Of a DNA stretch of 64,000 nt, positions 7,292 through 17,757 are shown piece after piece. The DNA comes from Cohnella terricola. Its GTDB lineage: Bacteria; Bacillota; Bacilli; Paenibacillales; Paenibacillaceae. The notes under the pieces are model-generated. The model saw nothing but the letters and a program-made list of their open reading frames with translations, ran no database searches and was not told where the DNA came from. The stretch spans positions 101,957 through 165,956 of the forward strand of contig NZ_VNJJ01000003.1 in NCBI RefSeq assembly GCF_007786475.1, in the 5' to 3' direction. Each line of letters starts with the position of its first letter. Positions within the stretch are counted from its first letter, which is position 1. The position numbers and the translations under genes were made by a program.

Positions 7292-8764
7292 ATGAGCCAT
7301 ACAAAAGCAAACCCGATGGGGTGGAATTTCGATAACAGCTATGCCCGTCTACCGGAGCTTTTCTATACGAAGTTGAATCCGGCACCGGTCGGTGCCCCTA
7401 GAATAGCCGTGTTTAATCGGCCATTGGCCGCTTCGCTGGGGCTTGACCCCTTGGAACTGCAAGGACCGGAAGGCATCGCCGCGCTCGCGGGCAACCGAAT
7501 ACCCGATGGAGCGGCGCCGTTGGCGCAAGCGTATGCGGGTCATCAATTCGGTTATTTCAACATGCTCGGGGACGGTCGAGCGTTGCTGCTCGGCGAACAG
7601 ATTACACCTCAAGGAGAGCGGTTCGATGTGCAGCTTAAAGGCTCTGGAAGAACGCCGTATTCCCGTAACGGCGACGGCCGGGCGGCGCTTGGGCCGATGC
7701 TGCGCGAGTACGTCATAAGCGAAGCGATGCATGCGCTCGGCATACCAACGACGCGGAGCTTGGCCGTAGCGGCTACCGGCTCGTCGATCGTTCGCGAGAA
7801 AATGCTGCCGGGAGCCGTTCTGACCCGGGTCGCGGCCAGCCACATCCGCGTTGGCACTTTTCAATACGCCGCTGAGTGGGGAACGATGGACGAACTACGG
7901 ACGTTGGCCGATTATACGCTGGATAGACATTATCCGTCGGTATCGGTTGAGGATAACAGGTATCTGGCGCTACTCCATGAAGTGGCGAGACGGCAGGCCG
8001 ATTTGATTGCTAAATGGCAGCTAGTCGGCTTTGTTCACGGTGTAATGAATACCGACAACATGGCGATTAGCGGGGAGACGATCGATTACGGTCCATGCGC
8101 ATTCATGGACGCTTACGATCCAGCTACGGTGTTCAGCTCGATCGATTCGCAAGGCCGCTACGCTTACGGCAATCAACCGCACTTCGCTGCGTGGAATCTC
8201 GCGAGATTGGCCGAGAGTCTGTTGCCTCTGCTGCATGAAGACAAGGAGCAGGCGATCGCGATGGCCGAGGGGGAGATCTCGAAGTTCGGCGAAGAATTTC
8301 AGCGGAACTGGTTAGAGGGTATGAGAGGTAAGCTGGGGATCTACAATGAAGAGCAAGAGGATGAGTCCCTTATTCAAAACTTGCTTGAATTGATGCAGAA
8401 GTCGCGTGCTGATTTTACGAACACGTTCCACTTGTTTGCGATAGGGAAGCCTGGGGAGACAGTATTATCCGACGTGCCGGAATTCGCGGAATGGCTGGAG
8501 CGATGGCAGTCGCGATTAGGCAGACAGGAACAGTCGCCTGAAGCCGCCTTTCAACTCATGCGTCGTAGTAGCCCGGCGATCATTCCGCGCAATCACAAGG
8601 TGGAAGAAGCACTCGAGGCCGCAGAGAACGAGGACGATTACAGCGTCCTGGAGCGTCTTCTCAATTCGTTATCCGACCCTTACGAGCACTTCGCCGAACG
8701 ATCTGATGACTACACGATGCCATCTTGCTCAACCCGACCTTACCGTACGTTCTGCGGTACGTGA
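7292..8764 (+). CDS. selO: SelO/YdiU protein adenylyltransferase
   Basis: A 490-residue member of the SelO (YdiU) family, pseudokinase-fold enzymes that transfer AMP from ATP to Ser, Thr or Tyr of target proteins and are linked to redox stress. Visible features: [11 protein letters not shown] near residue 96, [20 protein letters not shown] near 115-134, the HGVMNTDNM catalytic-loop segment near 250 and the family C-terminus ending YRTFCGT. The length and both ends are normal, so the gene is intact. GGGAGG precedes the ATG. It follows the TetR gene by 20 bases. Confidence 0.9.
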   Translation: MSHTKANPMGWNFDNSYARLPELFYTKLNPAPVGAPRIAVFNRPLAASLGLDPLELQGPEGIAALAGNRIPDGAAPLAQAYAGHQFGYFNMLGDGRALLLGEQITPQGERFDVQLKGSGRTPYSRNGDGRAALGPMLREYVISEAMHALGIPTTRSLAVAATGSSIVREKMLPGAVLTRVAASHIRVGTFQYAAEWGTMDELRTLADYTLDRHYPSVSVEDNRYLALLHEVARRQADLIAKWQLVGFVHGVMNTDNMAISGETIDYGPCAFMDAYDPATVFSSIDSQGRYAYGNQPHFAAWNLARLAESLLPLLHEDKEQAIAMAEGEISKFGEEFQRNWLEGMRGKLGIYNEEQEDESLIQNLLELMQKSRADFTNTFHLFAIGKPGETVLSDVPEFAEWLERWQSRLGRQEQSPEAAFQLMRRSSPAIIPRNHKVEEALEAAENEDDYSVLERLLNSLSDPYEHFAERSDDYTMPSCSTRPYRTFCGT

Positions 8765-8794
8765 TCGGGAAGAGGAAGATATCCTATCGCGATA

Positions 8795-8838
8795 AAAGGG
8801 GATGTCCCAAAACGACAGAAGACTGGGGCAGCCCCTTT
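8795..8838 (+). terminator. Terminator-like hairpin after selO
   Basis: AAAGGGG (8795-8801) pairs with CCCCTTT (8832-8838), with an inner GTCCCA/TGGGGC pairing. There is no clear T run. The 300-base gap 8765-9064 holds this and the stronger hairpin at 8888-8934; no gene is seen in it. Confidence 0.4.
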
Positions 8839-8887
8839 CATAACGTTGTGGGATCTATATGATTTTTCATATACGGTTACTCAAACT

Positions 8888-8934
8888 AAAAGACAGAAAA
8901 AGCGGCATTTCTATGCTGCTTTTTTCTGTCTTTT
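8888..8934 (+). terminator. Strong intrinsic terminator
   Basis: A stem of about 20 bases, AAAAGACAG (8888-8896) through CTGTCTTTT (8926-8934), has long A and T runs and works in both directions. It separates selO from the exported multidomain protein. Confidence 0.7.
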
Positions 8935-9076
8935 CCTATGTTTACCTGCAATTCCAGACTTCAAATAACGAATTAACATTCGGATAACAAACAGTTATTA
9001 GCTAGAAAACGCTAGACTGATATATTGTTCGAGTAGTCGATCAAACATCTTAGAATGTGGAGGCATGTGTAGCAAT

Positions 9077-12000
9077 ATGAGAAGAAAACAGTTTAAGAGA
9101 TTTCTGTGGGTCGCGCTAGCCGCCGTCATAGTTTTGTCGAATGGTGTCGGATACGCGATCAACCGCGCGTCGGCCGCATTCGCAGATGGCTCCCTAACCG
9201 TAGCCGAAGCGATCGCTGCGAACAGTGGAACCGCGACGGTGGAAGGTTATATTGTCGGTTATGCAACAGGTTCAAAGACGGCAACTTACCAAGCTCCTTT
9301 TAAGGACGATAACAACATCCTGATCGCGGATTCCCCTTCCGAGAAAGATAATGCCAAGGTGCTGGACGTGCAAGTGACGGCTGCTTACCGGACTGCCTTC
9401 GGTTTGAACAGCAACCCCGATCTGATCGGGAGAAAGGTAAAAGTAACAGGGACTCTCAGCGCCTATAATAACTTCCCTGGACTAAAAACCCCAACCGGTT
9501 TTGCTTTTAGCGACGGTCTCGATCCCGTGGAACCATCGCCAAGTCCTTCTCCTTCTCCGGATCCGACCCCTACGCCTGATCCGGGAACGACGCCTACGCT
9601 GCCGGACGGACATGGCAAGAAAGTCTTGTTCGACAATACGCACGCCCAAACGGCCGGCGCGGCGGACTGGGTCATCGACGGCGGGTTCTCCGACTTCGCC
9701 GACGGTCTGCGGGCGGACGGATTCACAGTCGATTCGCTGGACCGGCCGATTCCTTTTACGTTCGGTGAGCAAGCGATCACGCTCGACAAATTGCAGCAGT
9801 ACGACGTCTTCGTCATGGCCGAACCGAACGTTCCGTTCAAGAAGACCGAACAGGACGCGATGCTTCAATACGTGCAGAACGGCGGCAGCATCTTCTTCAT
9901 CGGCGACCATTACAACTCCGACCGGAACAAGAATCGTTGGGACGGGTCGGAAGCTATGAACGGTTACCGCCGCGGCGCATGGGACAACCCCGCCAAAGGC
10001 ATGTCCGCTGAAGAAGCCGGTTCTCCCGCCATGCAAGGCGTCGTCAGCTCCGACTGGCTGGCAGACAACTTCGGCATCCGCTTCCGTTATAACGCACTGG
10101 GCGACGTCGACAACCTGACGGACGTCGTCGTGCCGAGCCAAGCGTTCGGTATCACCTCGGGCGTCGGCTCGGTGGCGATGCACGCCGGCTCCACTTTGGT
10201 AATTCTCGATCCGACGAAAGCCAAGGGCCTCGTCTATGTGCCGAAAAACGTTCCCGCATGGGCGAACCGCGTGGATAAAGGCGTATACTTCGGCGGCCGC
10301 GATGAAGGACCGTTCGCCGCGGTGTCCAAGCTCGGCGCCGGGAAGGCCGCATTCATCGGCGACTCTTCGCCCGTCGAGGACCCTACGCCGAAATACTTGC
10401 GCGAAGACACCGGTGCCAAGAAAACGACGTATGACGGCTTCAAGGGCGAAGCCGACGACGCCGTCTTCCTCGTTCACACCGTCGAATGGCTGGCCCATCA
10501 CGAGAGCTACACAAGCCTGACGCAAGTTCCCGGACTTCAGTTGGATTCGGCGACCAAGCTGCTTGCGGACGGATCCGAAGAGCCGGCGAAATCGACCGAG
10601 CCGCAGCCGGAACCTTGGGCTGCTCCGAACGCGGGCTACAAGTGGTACGATCCAACGACGTTCAAGTCCGGTTCTTATGGCTCGTCGCAACAGCCGCCGG
10701 TTCAAGCGCAATATCAATTCGTGCGCCAAAGCCAACTTCCGAACACGGCGACGTTCCAGATCCGCGTCAAAGCAGACAACCTGCTGCCCGGACAGACGGT
10801 GTCGAGCCTGTCGGTCGGCATCTACCTGACCGGAGGCACTCAAGTCGCCAAAATCCAAAACGCCGACGGCACGTGGCCTTCTTCTTACGGTTACAGCTCG
10901 AATTTCTCGCTTACCGCGGACGGGACAGGCCATGCTTATAGGGATTTGAACGTGCAGATCGACTCGGCCGTATCCGGCGCGGCGACTCTGCGACTTAAAG
11001 TCGGTTCCAACAATCAGATCTCCGAAACGGTGACCATCGCGAACGTGCCTGCCGAGCAACTGCCGGAAGACAAACCACCGGTTCCGAATAAAGTCTCCAT
11101 CGCGGATGCGCGGCAAGTGGCGGAAGGCAGCTTAGTGACGGTGGAAGGCGTCATCACGTCCGAACCAGGCGCTTTCGGCGGTCAAGCCTTCTATATGCAA
11201 GACAGCACTGCTGGCGTCTACGTCTTCCAGAGCGCGACGGGGTATCATGCCGGCGATCGGATATCGATTAGCGCCATTAAGACGACTTACAATACAGAAG
11301 TTGAATTGTCCGATCCAGTCACGTTGACCAAACTGGGCACAGCTCCAATTCCAGCGCCGATCGTCCAGACGGAACTTAACGATAGTAATCAAGGTCGCCT
11401 AGTCACAATGAAAAATGCAGAAATCCGCAACTATGTCACTGCGACGCCGACCGGTTCCTTCGAATTCGACGCCGGTGCTACGCATGTCCGAATCGACGCT
11501 CGCACGGGCATCTCGATGGCCGACTTCCAATCGAAATTCCTGGAAGGCAGCATCGTCAGCTTGACCGGCATCTCTGCGATCTTCAAAGGCGTGTATCAGT
11601 TGAAGCCGCTCACGATGGACGCCGTTACGCTGGAGCAATCCGACCGGACCGCTCCGTCGACGACCGTTCTGGCGGACGGCAAGACAGGAGAAAATCAATA
11701 TAACAACCGTAATGTGACGCTGACTTTCGCCGCAACGGACAACGAAGGCGGCTCCGGCGTCGGCAAGACCGAATACCGTGTAAATGATGGCGCGTGGACG
11801 ATCGCGCAGGGACCCGTCGTCATTGCCGAAGAAGGCCGCAATGTTGTGGCGTTCCGTTCGACGGACAAGGCAGGCAATGTGGAGCAGGAGCAACACATCG
11901 CCGTCTGGATCGACAAGACGAGCCCATCCGTTGTTTTCATCGGTTCAACCGTCTTCTATCCGACTGATGCGTCCATCGCATTCAAGGCAACCGTGACGGA

Positions 12001-12415
12001 CAATCTGAGCGGCGTGAAATCCGTCGGTTATACGTTGGATGGTGTCGCGATCCAATCGCTTAGCGCAATCTCGCCGGCGAATCTGTCCGTGGGCAATCAT
12101 ACTCTGGTCGTAACAGCTGTGGATCAGGCTGGCAACCAAACGACTGTCTCAGCAACACTGACATGCGGTATGGATCTGGATCACCTGTCCACGCTCGTAG
12201 CTTGGGGAGAAGATCACGACTTGATCAAAAATCACGGAACGGCTCAAAGCTTGCAATCCGCTATCAAGAACATTCAGAAAGCCAAAAATGACAGTGATCG
12301 CGCGAAAGGGCTGTCCCAGCTGGCCGATGACATTCGCCAGCATACGAACAAGCAGATCGACTCCGGCTTCGCGCAGCGTTTGCTGGAAGCTGTAGCGTAT
12401 CTGCAAAAACACTAA
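9077..12415 (+). CDS. Large exported multidomain protein with OB-fold, GATase1-like, OmpL47-type and FIMAH-like domains
   Basis: A 1112-residue secreted protein of unknown activity. Order by eye: signal peptide (about 1-35); DUF6359/YhcR-like OB-fold domain (LTVAEAIAANSG to about 140); Pro/Ser/Thr linker (about 152-175); a domain resembling class I amidotransferase folds (KKVLFDNTHAQ to about 470, with GGSIFFIGDHYNSD and GKAAFIGDSSPVE); a beta-rich module around 525-660; a second OB-like repeat (VSIADARQVAEGSLVTVEG); two Ig-like modules of the OmpL47 kind (TDKAGNVEQ and VDQAGNQTT ends); and a C-terminal helical FIMAH-like domain. No enzymatic residues can be named. ATG 9065 lies one base from the GGAGG, so ATG 9077 is preferred. 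Confidence 0.8.
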   Translation: MRRKQFKRFLWVALAAVIVLSNGVGYAINRASAAFADGSLTVAEAIAANSGTATVEGYIVGYATGSKTATYQAPFKDDNNILIADSPSEKDNAKVLDVQVTAAYRTAFGLNSNPDLIGRKVKVTGTLSAYNNFPGLKTPTGFAFSDGLDPVEPSPSPSPSPDPTPTPDPGTTPTLPDGHGKKVLFDNTHAQTAGAADWVIDGGFSDFADGLRADGFTVDSLDRPIPFTFGEQAITLDKLQQYDVFVMAEPNVPFKKTEQDAMLQYVQNGGSIFFIGDHYNSDRNKNRWDGSEAMNGYRRGAWDNPAKGMSAEEAGSPAMQGVVSSDWLADNFGIRFRYNALGDVDNLTDVVVPSQAFGITSGVGSVAMHAGSTLVILDPTKAKGLVYVPKNVPAWANRVDKGVYFGGRDEGPFAAVSKLGAGKAAFIGDSSPVEDPTPKYLREDTGAKKTTYDGFKGEADDAVFLVHTVEWLAHHESYTSLTQVPGLQLDSATKLLADGSEEPAKSTEPQPEPWAAPNAGYKWYDPTTFKSGSYGSSQQPPVQAQYQFVRQSQLPNTATFQIRVKADNLLPGQTVSSLSVGIYLTGGTQVAKIQNADGTWPSSYGYSSNFSLTADGTGHAYRDLNVQIDSAVSGAATLRLKVGSNNQISETVTIANVPAEQLPEDKPPVPNKVSIADARQVAEGSLVTVEGVITSEPGAFGGQAFYMQDSTAGVYVFQSATGYHAGDRISISAIKTTYNTEVELSDPVTLTKLGTAPIPAPIVQTELNDSNQGRLVTMKNAEIRNYVTATPTGSFEFDAGATHVRIDARTGISMADFQSKFLEGSIVSLTGISAIFKGVYQLKPLTMDAVTLEQSDRTAPSTTVLADGKTGENQYNNRNVTLTFAATDNEGGSGVGKTEYRVNDGAWTIAQGPVVIAEEGRNVVAFRSTDKAGNVEQEQHIAVWIDKTSPSVVFIGSTVFYPTDASIAFKATVTDNLSGVKSVGYTLDGVAIQSLSAISPANLSVGNHTLVVTAVDQAGNQTTVSATLTCGMDLDHLSTLVAWGEDHDLIKNHGTAQSLQSAIKNIQKAKNDSDRAKGLSQLADDIRQHTNKQIDSGFAQRLLEAVAYLQKH

Positions 12416-12442
12416 TCCGATTCATCATACGACCAACGAAAG

Positions 12443-12486
12443 AACCAAGGAGCTAAGCTGTTTTCGCTTAGCTCCTTGGTTTTTTG
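12443..12486. terminator. Bidirectional intrinsic terminator
   Basis: A perfect 16-base stem, 12443-12458 with 12466-12481, followed by T residues. It lies between the exported protein gene and the convergent LysR gene. Confidence 0.85.
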
Positions 12487-12497
12487 CGTCCACAGAT

Positions 12498-13376
12498 TTA
12501 ACCGATCAGCTCGATAAAGCGGATAGCCGCGCTAGTTAGCGGCATGTTGCGCATGGTCATGATCCCCACGTGGGAAGGAGGGAGAGGCACGTCCAGCCGC
12601 ACTTCGAAGAGCGAGCCTTCCTCGAGTTCCTTCGAGACGAATTCCCGCGTCACATAAGAGATCCCCAGTCCCCTTCGGGCGAATTCGATCAGGAGATCGA
12701 CGCTTCCGACCTCGATCTCCGGTTTGATCGTGTAGCCGTAACTCTGAAAAATTTCCGTAATCGTCATCCGAGCACGACTGTTGCGGGAGAACAGGATGAC
12801 GGGATATTGTAGCAGCGTATCGAGCGACAGCACTTTGTCTTTCAATTCCGCGTAAGCGGCCCCCGCCACGAAACAATCCTGCAGCAAGAAGCTTTCCCTC
12901 ACTTGCAGTTGAGGATCGACGATCGGCATCCGAACGACGCCAAGATCGATCCGGCCTTCCTTCAGGAAAGAAATTACCTCGGGCGTCGTTCCGTGATTGA
13001 GATGCAGCTTCACCCCGGGATACTTGAGGTGGAAATCCTCCAAATACGGCAGCAAATAATGTTTGAACAGCGAGTCGCTGCCGCCGATTCTCAGATCGCC
13101 GCTTTCCAGCGTTTTGAGAGCGGCCATTTTTTCTTCGGCTAAAGTAATCAAAATATGCGATTGTTCGATATAGGAATACAAGATGGCGCCTTCCTGCGTA
13201 AGCGCGACGCCCTTGGAGTTGCGGTAAAACAATGTGAGCCCAATGCTGTCTTCCAACTGCTTGATTGCATGGCTGACGCTCGGTTGAGTTAAAAACAACG
13301 TTTTGGCTGCTTGCGTCAGACTGCCTGTTTTCGCCGCCCAATAAAACACCTTGTACAATTCGTAGTTATTGTTCAT
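12498..13376 (-). CDS. LysR-family regulator, probable controller of the pentose-phosphate operon
   Basis: A 292-residue LysR-type regulator. The winged helix-turn-helix is at residues 1-60 (FYWAAKTGSLTQAAKTLFLT, then PSVSHAIKQLED) and the periplasmic-binding-like effector domain follows (about 90-290). The gene is divergent from zwf with a 119-base gap. A T-N11-A dyad covers its own start codon, which fits negative autoregulation with control of zwf-tkt-tal-gnd; this is inferred from layout. The effector is unknown. It converges on the upstream exported-protein gene across a shared terminator. Confidence 0.85.
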   Translation of the reverse strand: MNNNYELYKVFYWAAKTGSLTQAAKTLFLTQPSVSHAIKQLEDSIGLTLFYRNSKGVALTQEGAILYSYIEQSHILITLAEEKMAALKTLESGDLRIGGSDSLFKHYLLPYLEDFHLKYPGVKLHLNHGTTPEVISFLKEGRIDLGVVRMPIVDPQLQVRESFLLQDCFVAGAAYAELKDKVLSLDTLLQYPVILFSRNSRARMTITEIFQSYGYTIKPEIEVGSVDLLIEFARRGLGISYVTREFVSKELEEGSLFEVRLDVPLPPSHVGIMTMRNMPLTSAAIRFIELIG

Positions 13377-13389
13377 AGATGTGGTCTAT
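13375..13389. promoter_or_regulatory. LysR box (T-N11-A dyad) between lysR and zwf
   Basis: ATAGA, TGTGG, TCTAT forms a perfect inverted repeat with the T-N11-A geometry of LysR sites and overlaps the lysR start codon. A TATTAT at 13433-13438 with a poor -35 (TTACTT) lies before zwf, so the box would be centred near -63 of that promoter, the usual place for LysR activation. Confidence 0.5.
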
Positions 13390-13495
13390 AGCTCCTGTGA
13401 AATATATTCATTACTTATATGTCCCTTAAACGTATTATAGTGAACTTAAGAAAAAGAAACCAGAGCTTGGCAGCTCGTATGGAAGGAGTAGGAAA

Positions 13496-15037
13496 ATGGA
13501 GCCTGCTACGTTTGTACTATTTGGAGCGACAGGGGATTTGGCTAAAAGAAAAATCTACCCTGCTTTGTATAATTTGTTCGTCGACGGCAAGCTTGCGCAG
13601 CCGTTCTCGCTGATCGGCCTCGGAAGAAGGGAATGGTCGGACGAGCTTTTTCAATCGAATGTCGAGCAAGCGGTCCGCCAGTTTTCCAGGCGTACGCCGA
13701 GCGATGACGCATCGCTGCGTCAATTCGTGAGCAACTTTCGATTCTGCGTACTCGACATCGGCCAGCAGGACGATTACCGCAAACTGCTGAAGTTGGTCGA
13801 GCAACGAGAAGAGGAACTCGGACTCCCGGATAACCGCTTGTTCTACTTGTCCGTCGGACCGGAGTTTTTCGAACCGATCGCTTCCAACATTCAAGAAAGC
13901 GGATTGGGTTCCGCCAGAGGCTGGAAACGGCTCGTCATCGAAAAACCGTTCGGTCACGACTTGCAATCCGCGCGGGATCTGAACCGCAAGCTGAGCGAGA
14001 CGTTCGCGGAAGAAGAAATTTTCCGGATCGACCACTATCTTGGCAAGCCGATGGTACAGAAGCTCGGAGCGCTACAGCAGGCCAATCCGGTCATTCAAGC
14101 GCTATGGAGTAATCGTTACGTCGCCAACGTGCAGATTACGGCCAGCGAGACGGTCGGCGTTGAAGAAAGAGCAGGTTATTACGACCATATTGGCGCGGTT
14201 AGGGACATGTTCCAAAACCATATGCTGCAATTGCTAATGATGACGGCGATCCATCTCCCTCACGAGAGTTCCTCCGAGAAGGTGAGATTCAAGAAGAAAA
14301 ATGTCATTGAAGCCGTTCAGCCGCTGCAGAAGCAAGACGTTCGCGCGCAAGTCGTTCGCGGACAGTATGCGGAAGGAAGCGTTCAAGGCAAGCCGGTCGC
14401 GGGATACTTGTCCGAGCCGGGCATTGCGCCGGATTCCAGGAACGATACGTTCATCGCGGCCCGATTGCTGATCGAAGATTCTTATTGGCGGGGCGTTCCG
14501 TTCTATATTCGCACAGGCAAAAGAATGAAAGAGAAGTCCACGAGAATCGTCGTAGAATTCAAGGAGCCGTTAGCACAAGCTACAGTGTCTTCGGAAGACC
14601 GTGCCGCACCTAACTTGCTCATTTTCGAGATCGGCCCTAACGAGGGCATTACGCTGCAGATCAATTCGAAGGACCTCGAGAATAAAGGGGAATTCAGGCC
14701 GGTCCATATCGATCTCGACTTGCATGACCGCCAAGAGGACGTGCCCGAAGCGTACGAAAATCTAATCGGCGATGCTCTGCGCGGCGACGCGACTTTCTTC
14801 GCGCATTGGGACGAAGTCGAATTATCTTGGCAATGGGTGCAGCCGATTCTCGACGCGTTCGAAGAGAACCTGGTTCCGCTTCAAACGTATGCCGCAGGTT
14901 CTTACGGCCCGGCGGGATCCGATGCGCTGCTCGCCGAGGACGGTTATCATTGGTGGTTCGACGTCGAACCCGAACAATTAAAACAAGAAAATCAAACGCA
15001 AAAAGGAGAACAATATGCCTATCACGCAAACAATTGA
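13496..15037 (+). CDS. zwf: Glucose-6-phosphate 1-dehydrogenase
   Basis: A 513-residue enzyme that oxidises glucose 6-phosphate to 6-phosphogluconolactone with NADP, the entry to the oxidative pentose-phosphate pathway. The Rossmann start is [20 protein letters not shown]; the active-site signature [12 protein letters not shown], with the catalytic His region and substrate Lys, is near residue 179; [10 protein letters not shown] comes before it. The length is normal. AAGGAG lies upstream of the ATG. Its end overlaps tkt by 23 bases. First gene of a four-gene operon; no separate 6-phosphogluconolactonase gene is seen in it. Confidence 0.95.
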   Translation: MEPATFVLFGATGDLAKRKIYPALYNLFVDGKLAQPFSLIGLGRREWSDELFQSNVEQAVRQFSRRTPSDDASLRQFVSNFRFCVLDIGQQDDYRKLLKLVEQREEELGLPDNRLFYLSVGPEFFEPIASNIQESGLGSARGWKRLVIEKPFGHDLQSARDLNRKLSETFAEEEIFRIDHYLGKPMVQKLGALQQANPVIQALWSNRYVANVQITASETVGVEERAGYYDHIGAVRDMFQNHMLQLLMMTAIHLPHESSSEKVRFKKKNVIEAVQPLQKQDVRAQVVRGQYAEGSVQGKPVAGYLSEPGIAPDSRNDTFIAARLLIEDSYWRGVPFYIRTGKRMKEKSTRIVVEFKEPLAQATVSSEDRAAPNLLIFEIGPNEGITLQINSKDLENKGEFRPVHIDLDLHDRQEDVPEAYENLIGDALRGDATFFAHWDEVELSWQWVQPILDAFEENLVPLQTYAAGSYGPAGSDALLAEDGYHWWFDVEPEQLKQENQTQKGEQYAYHANN

Positions 15038-17009
15038 TCAATTAGCAATCGACACGATCCGTACGTTATCCATCGACGCTATCAATGCCGCCAATTCCGG
15101 TCACCCGGGCTTGCCAATGGGAGCCGCGCCGATGGCATACGCCCTCTGGGCCGAACATCTGAATCACCACCCGGGCAATGCCAAGTGGTTTAACCGCGAC
15201 CGGTTCGTCCTGTCTGCGGGCCACGGCTCAGCGTTGCTCTACAGCCTGCTGCATCTAACCGGATATCGCGTATCGATCGAAGATCTGAAGCAATTTCGCA
15301 AGCTGAACAGCTTGACCCCGGGACATCCTGAATTCGGCCACACGGACGGCGTAGATGCAACGACCGGCCCGCTCGGACAAGGCGTAGCAATGGCGGTCGG
15401 CATGGCGATGGCCGAAGCGCACTTGGCTGCGAAGTTTAACCAAGATGGTTTCCCAGTTGTCGATCATTATACGTACGCGCTCGTCGGAGACGGCTGCCTG
15501 ATGGAAGGCATCTCTTATGAAGCGATGTCCATGGCCGGACATATGAAGCTCGGCAAGTTAATCGTCCTGTACGATTCCAACGATATTTCTCTTGACGGCG
15601 ATCTTAACCTTTCGTTCGGCGAGAACATTCAGAAGAGAGCGGAATCGGCGAACTGGCAATACTTGCGCGTGGAAGACGGCAACGACGTCTCCGCCATCAG
15701 CAAAGCTATCACAGAGGCGAAGAGCAACGATTCCCAGCCTGCGATCATCGAGATTCGCACGATTATCGGTTACGGCAGCAAAGCAGCCGGCACGAACAAA
15801 GTACACGGCAGTCCGCTTGGCAAAGACGAAGCCAAAGCGACGAAAGCCGTATACGGCTGGCCATACGAAGAAGAATTCACCGTTCCGGATCAAGTCAAAG
15901 CTCGATTCGAGCAATTAAAGCAACAAGGCGCGGTCAAAGAAGAAGAGTGGAACAAGCTGCTCGCTTCATATACGGAGAAGTTCCCAGCGCAAGGGCGCGA
16001 GCTCGCGCAAGCGATCGACGGAACCGTACTGATCGATTCCGCGGATATTCTGACGTTCGATGCTTCCAAGACCGTATCCACGAGAGTCGCAAGCGGAGAA
16101 GCGATCAATCATTTCATTAAATCCGTTCCAGCCATCTTCGGGGGAAGCGCGGACTTGTCGGGTTCGACAATGACGGACATTAAAGGCGAACCGAAGTTCG
16201 CGATTGATTCTTACGCGGGACGCAACGTATACTTCGGCGTTCGCGAACATGCGATGGGCGCTGCCGGCAACGGCTTAGCGCTGCACGGCGGCGTAAAACC
16301 GTTCGTCAGCACGTTCTTCGTCTTCTGCGATTACTTGCGCCCGTCCATCCGGTTGGCCGCACTGCAGAAGCTGCCTGTCATTTACGTATTTACGCACGAT
16401 TCTATCGCTGTAGGAGAAGACGGACCTACGCACGAGCCGGTAGAGCAATTGGCCTCGCTGCGCACGATACCGGGGCTGACGGTCATCCGTCCGTCGGACG
16501 CCAATGAAACGGCAAGCGCATGGGCTTATGCGTTGGAGCAGAAGGACGGGCCGGTAGCCTTGGTGCTCAGCCGCCAGAACCTGCCGATCTATGAATCGAC
16601 CAAAGGCAATAAGGACAACGTAGCCAAAGGAGCTTACGTCCTTGAGGAAACGAACGCGAACCCTGACATCGTCCTGATCGGTACAGGATCTGAAGTATCG
16701 CTGGCCGTGAATGCAAAGTCCGAACTAGAGAAGAGCGGTCATTCCGTTCGCGTCGTGGCCATGCCAAGCAGAGAATTGTTCGATCGCCAACCCGATGCAT
16801 ACAAGCTAAGCGTGCTGCCTGCCTCCGCGACGAAGCGGATCGCGATCGAAGCTGGCATCTCGCTCGGTTGGGACCGCTATGCCGGACCGAACGGGAAAGT
16901 GCTGTCGATCGACACTTTCGGCGCTTCGGGACCTGGCGGCGAAGTCATGACGTACTTCGGATTCAGCGTTGACAACGTCGTTCACGTGGCGAAGGAATTA
17001 CTGAAGTAA
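15015..17009 (+). CDS. tkt: Transketolase
   Basis: A 664-residue thiamine-diphosphate enzyme that moves two-carbon ketol units between sugar phosphates in the non-oxidative pentose-phosphate pathway. The N-terminal [18 protein letters not shown] and the ThDP site [13 protein letters not shown] (about residues 155-167) are clear; the pyrimidine-domain signature with the [14 protein letters not shown] stretch lies near 415, and [20 protein letters not shown] near 465. The ATG at 15015 has AAAAGGAG just upstream and lies inside the end of zwf, which suggests coupled translation. Confidence 0.95.
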   Translation: MPITQTIDQLAIDTIRTLSIDAINAANSGHPGLPMGAAPMAYALWAEHLNHHPGNAKWFNRDRFVLSAGHGSALLYSLLHLTGYRVSIEDLKQFRKLNSLTPGHPEFGHTDGVDATTGPLGQGVAMAVGMAMAEAHLAAKFNQDGFPVVDHYTYALVGDGCLMEGISYEAMSMAGHMKLGKLIVLYDSNDISLDGDLNLSFGENIQKRAESANWQYLRVEDGNDVSAISKAITEAKSNDSQPAIIEIRTIIGYGSKAAGTNKVHGSPLGKDEAKATKAVYGWPYEEEFTVPDQVKARFEQLKQQGAVKEEEWNKLLASYTEKFPAQGRELAQAIDGTVLIDSADILTFDASKTVSTRVASGEAINHFIKSVPAIFGGSADLSGSTMTDIKGEPKFAIDSYAGRNVYFGVREHAMGAAGNGLALHGGVKPFVSTFFVFCDYLRPSIRLAALQKLPVIYVFTHDSIAVGEDGPTHEPVEQLASLRTIPGLTVIRPSDANETASAWAYALEQKDGPVALVLSRQNLPIYESTKGNKDNVAKGAYVLEETNANPDIVLIGTGSEVSLAVNAKSELEKSGHSVRVVAMPSRELFDRQPDAYKLSVLPASATKRIAIEAGISLGWDRYAGPNGKVLSIDTFGASGPGGEVMTYFGFSVDNVVHVAKELLK

Positions 17010-17052
17010 TTTAATTGATTAACTACATTAATTACTTGGGAGGTTATTCACC

Positions 17053-17718
17053 ATGAAGTTTTTTATCGACACCGCTAACCTGACAGACATCAAAAAAGCT
17101 TACAAAATCGGCATTCTGTCCGGCGTAACGACGAACCCGTCGCTCGTCGCCAAGGAAGGCGTCAAATTCGAAGACCGCATCGCCGAGATTTTGCGCGAAG
17201 TTCCGGAAGTCGAATCCGTATCCGCGGAAGTCACACCCGACGCATTGACGGCGGAAGAGATGATCGCACAAGCGAACGAATTGATCAAGATTAACAATAA
17301 CGACAAGAACATCACAATTAAGCTGCCAATGACGCTTGCTGGCTTGGAGGCTTGCCGGTACCTGTCCAAGAAAGGCGTGAAGACGAACGTTACGCTGATC
17401 TTCACGGTGAACCAAGCACTGTTGGCTGCCCGTGCAGGAGCGACCTACGTATCTCCGTTCCTCGGCCGCTTGGACGATATTTCGGAAGACGGCGTTCAAC
17501 TCGTTTCCAAGGTGGCGGAATTGTTCCGCATCCATCAACTGGACGCACAGATCATCGCCGCATCCGTCCGCCATCCGGACCACGTCACCCGCGTCGCCAT
17601 GGCAGGCGCGCATATCGCGACGATTCCGTTCTCGGTCATCGAGCAAATCTCGAAACACCCGCTGACCGAGCAAGGCATGGAGAAGTTCGCAGCGGATTGG
17701 AAAAAAGCCGTTCAATAA
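17053..17718 (+). CDS. tal: Transaldolase (small TalC/FSA type)
   Basis: A 221-residue protein of the small transaldolase/fructose-6-phosphate aldolase group, forming a single TIM barrel. It starts [10 protein letters not shown], has [13 protein letters not shown] at about 27-39, and the Schiff-base lysine segment ITIKLPMT near residue 83. Members of this length in Bacillales act as transaldolases, and the position between tkt and gnd supports that over fructose-6-phosphate aldolase. It lies 43 bases after tkt with GGGAGG before the ATG. Confidence 0.9.
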   Translation: MKFFIDTANLTDIKKAYKIGILSGVTTNPSLVAKEGVKFEDRIAEILREVPEVESVSAEVTPDALTAEEMIAQANELIKINNNDKNITIKLPMTLAGLEACRYLSKKGVKTNVTLIFTVNQALLAARAGATYVSPFLGRLDDISEDGVQLVSKVAELFRIHQLDAQIIAASVRHPDHVTRVAMAGAHIATIPFSVIEQISKHPLTEQGMEKFAADWKKAVQ

Positions 17719-17757
17719 TAGAGATATACAGGCAACAAGGAGAGGGAGGAACCGAAA

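Noticed and set aside
9482..11116. Long minus-strand open frame (544 codons) opposite the exported multidomain protein
   Set aside because: It is Arg-rich with no recognisable domain and mirrors the third-position bias of the real gene; no ribosome site.
12532..13341. Second minus-strand frame of 269 codons inside the LysR gene
   Set aside because: Out-of-phase shadow of the LysR coding sequence.
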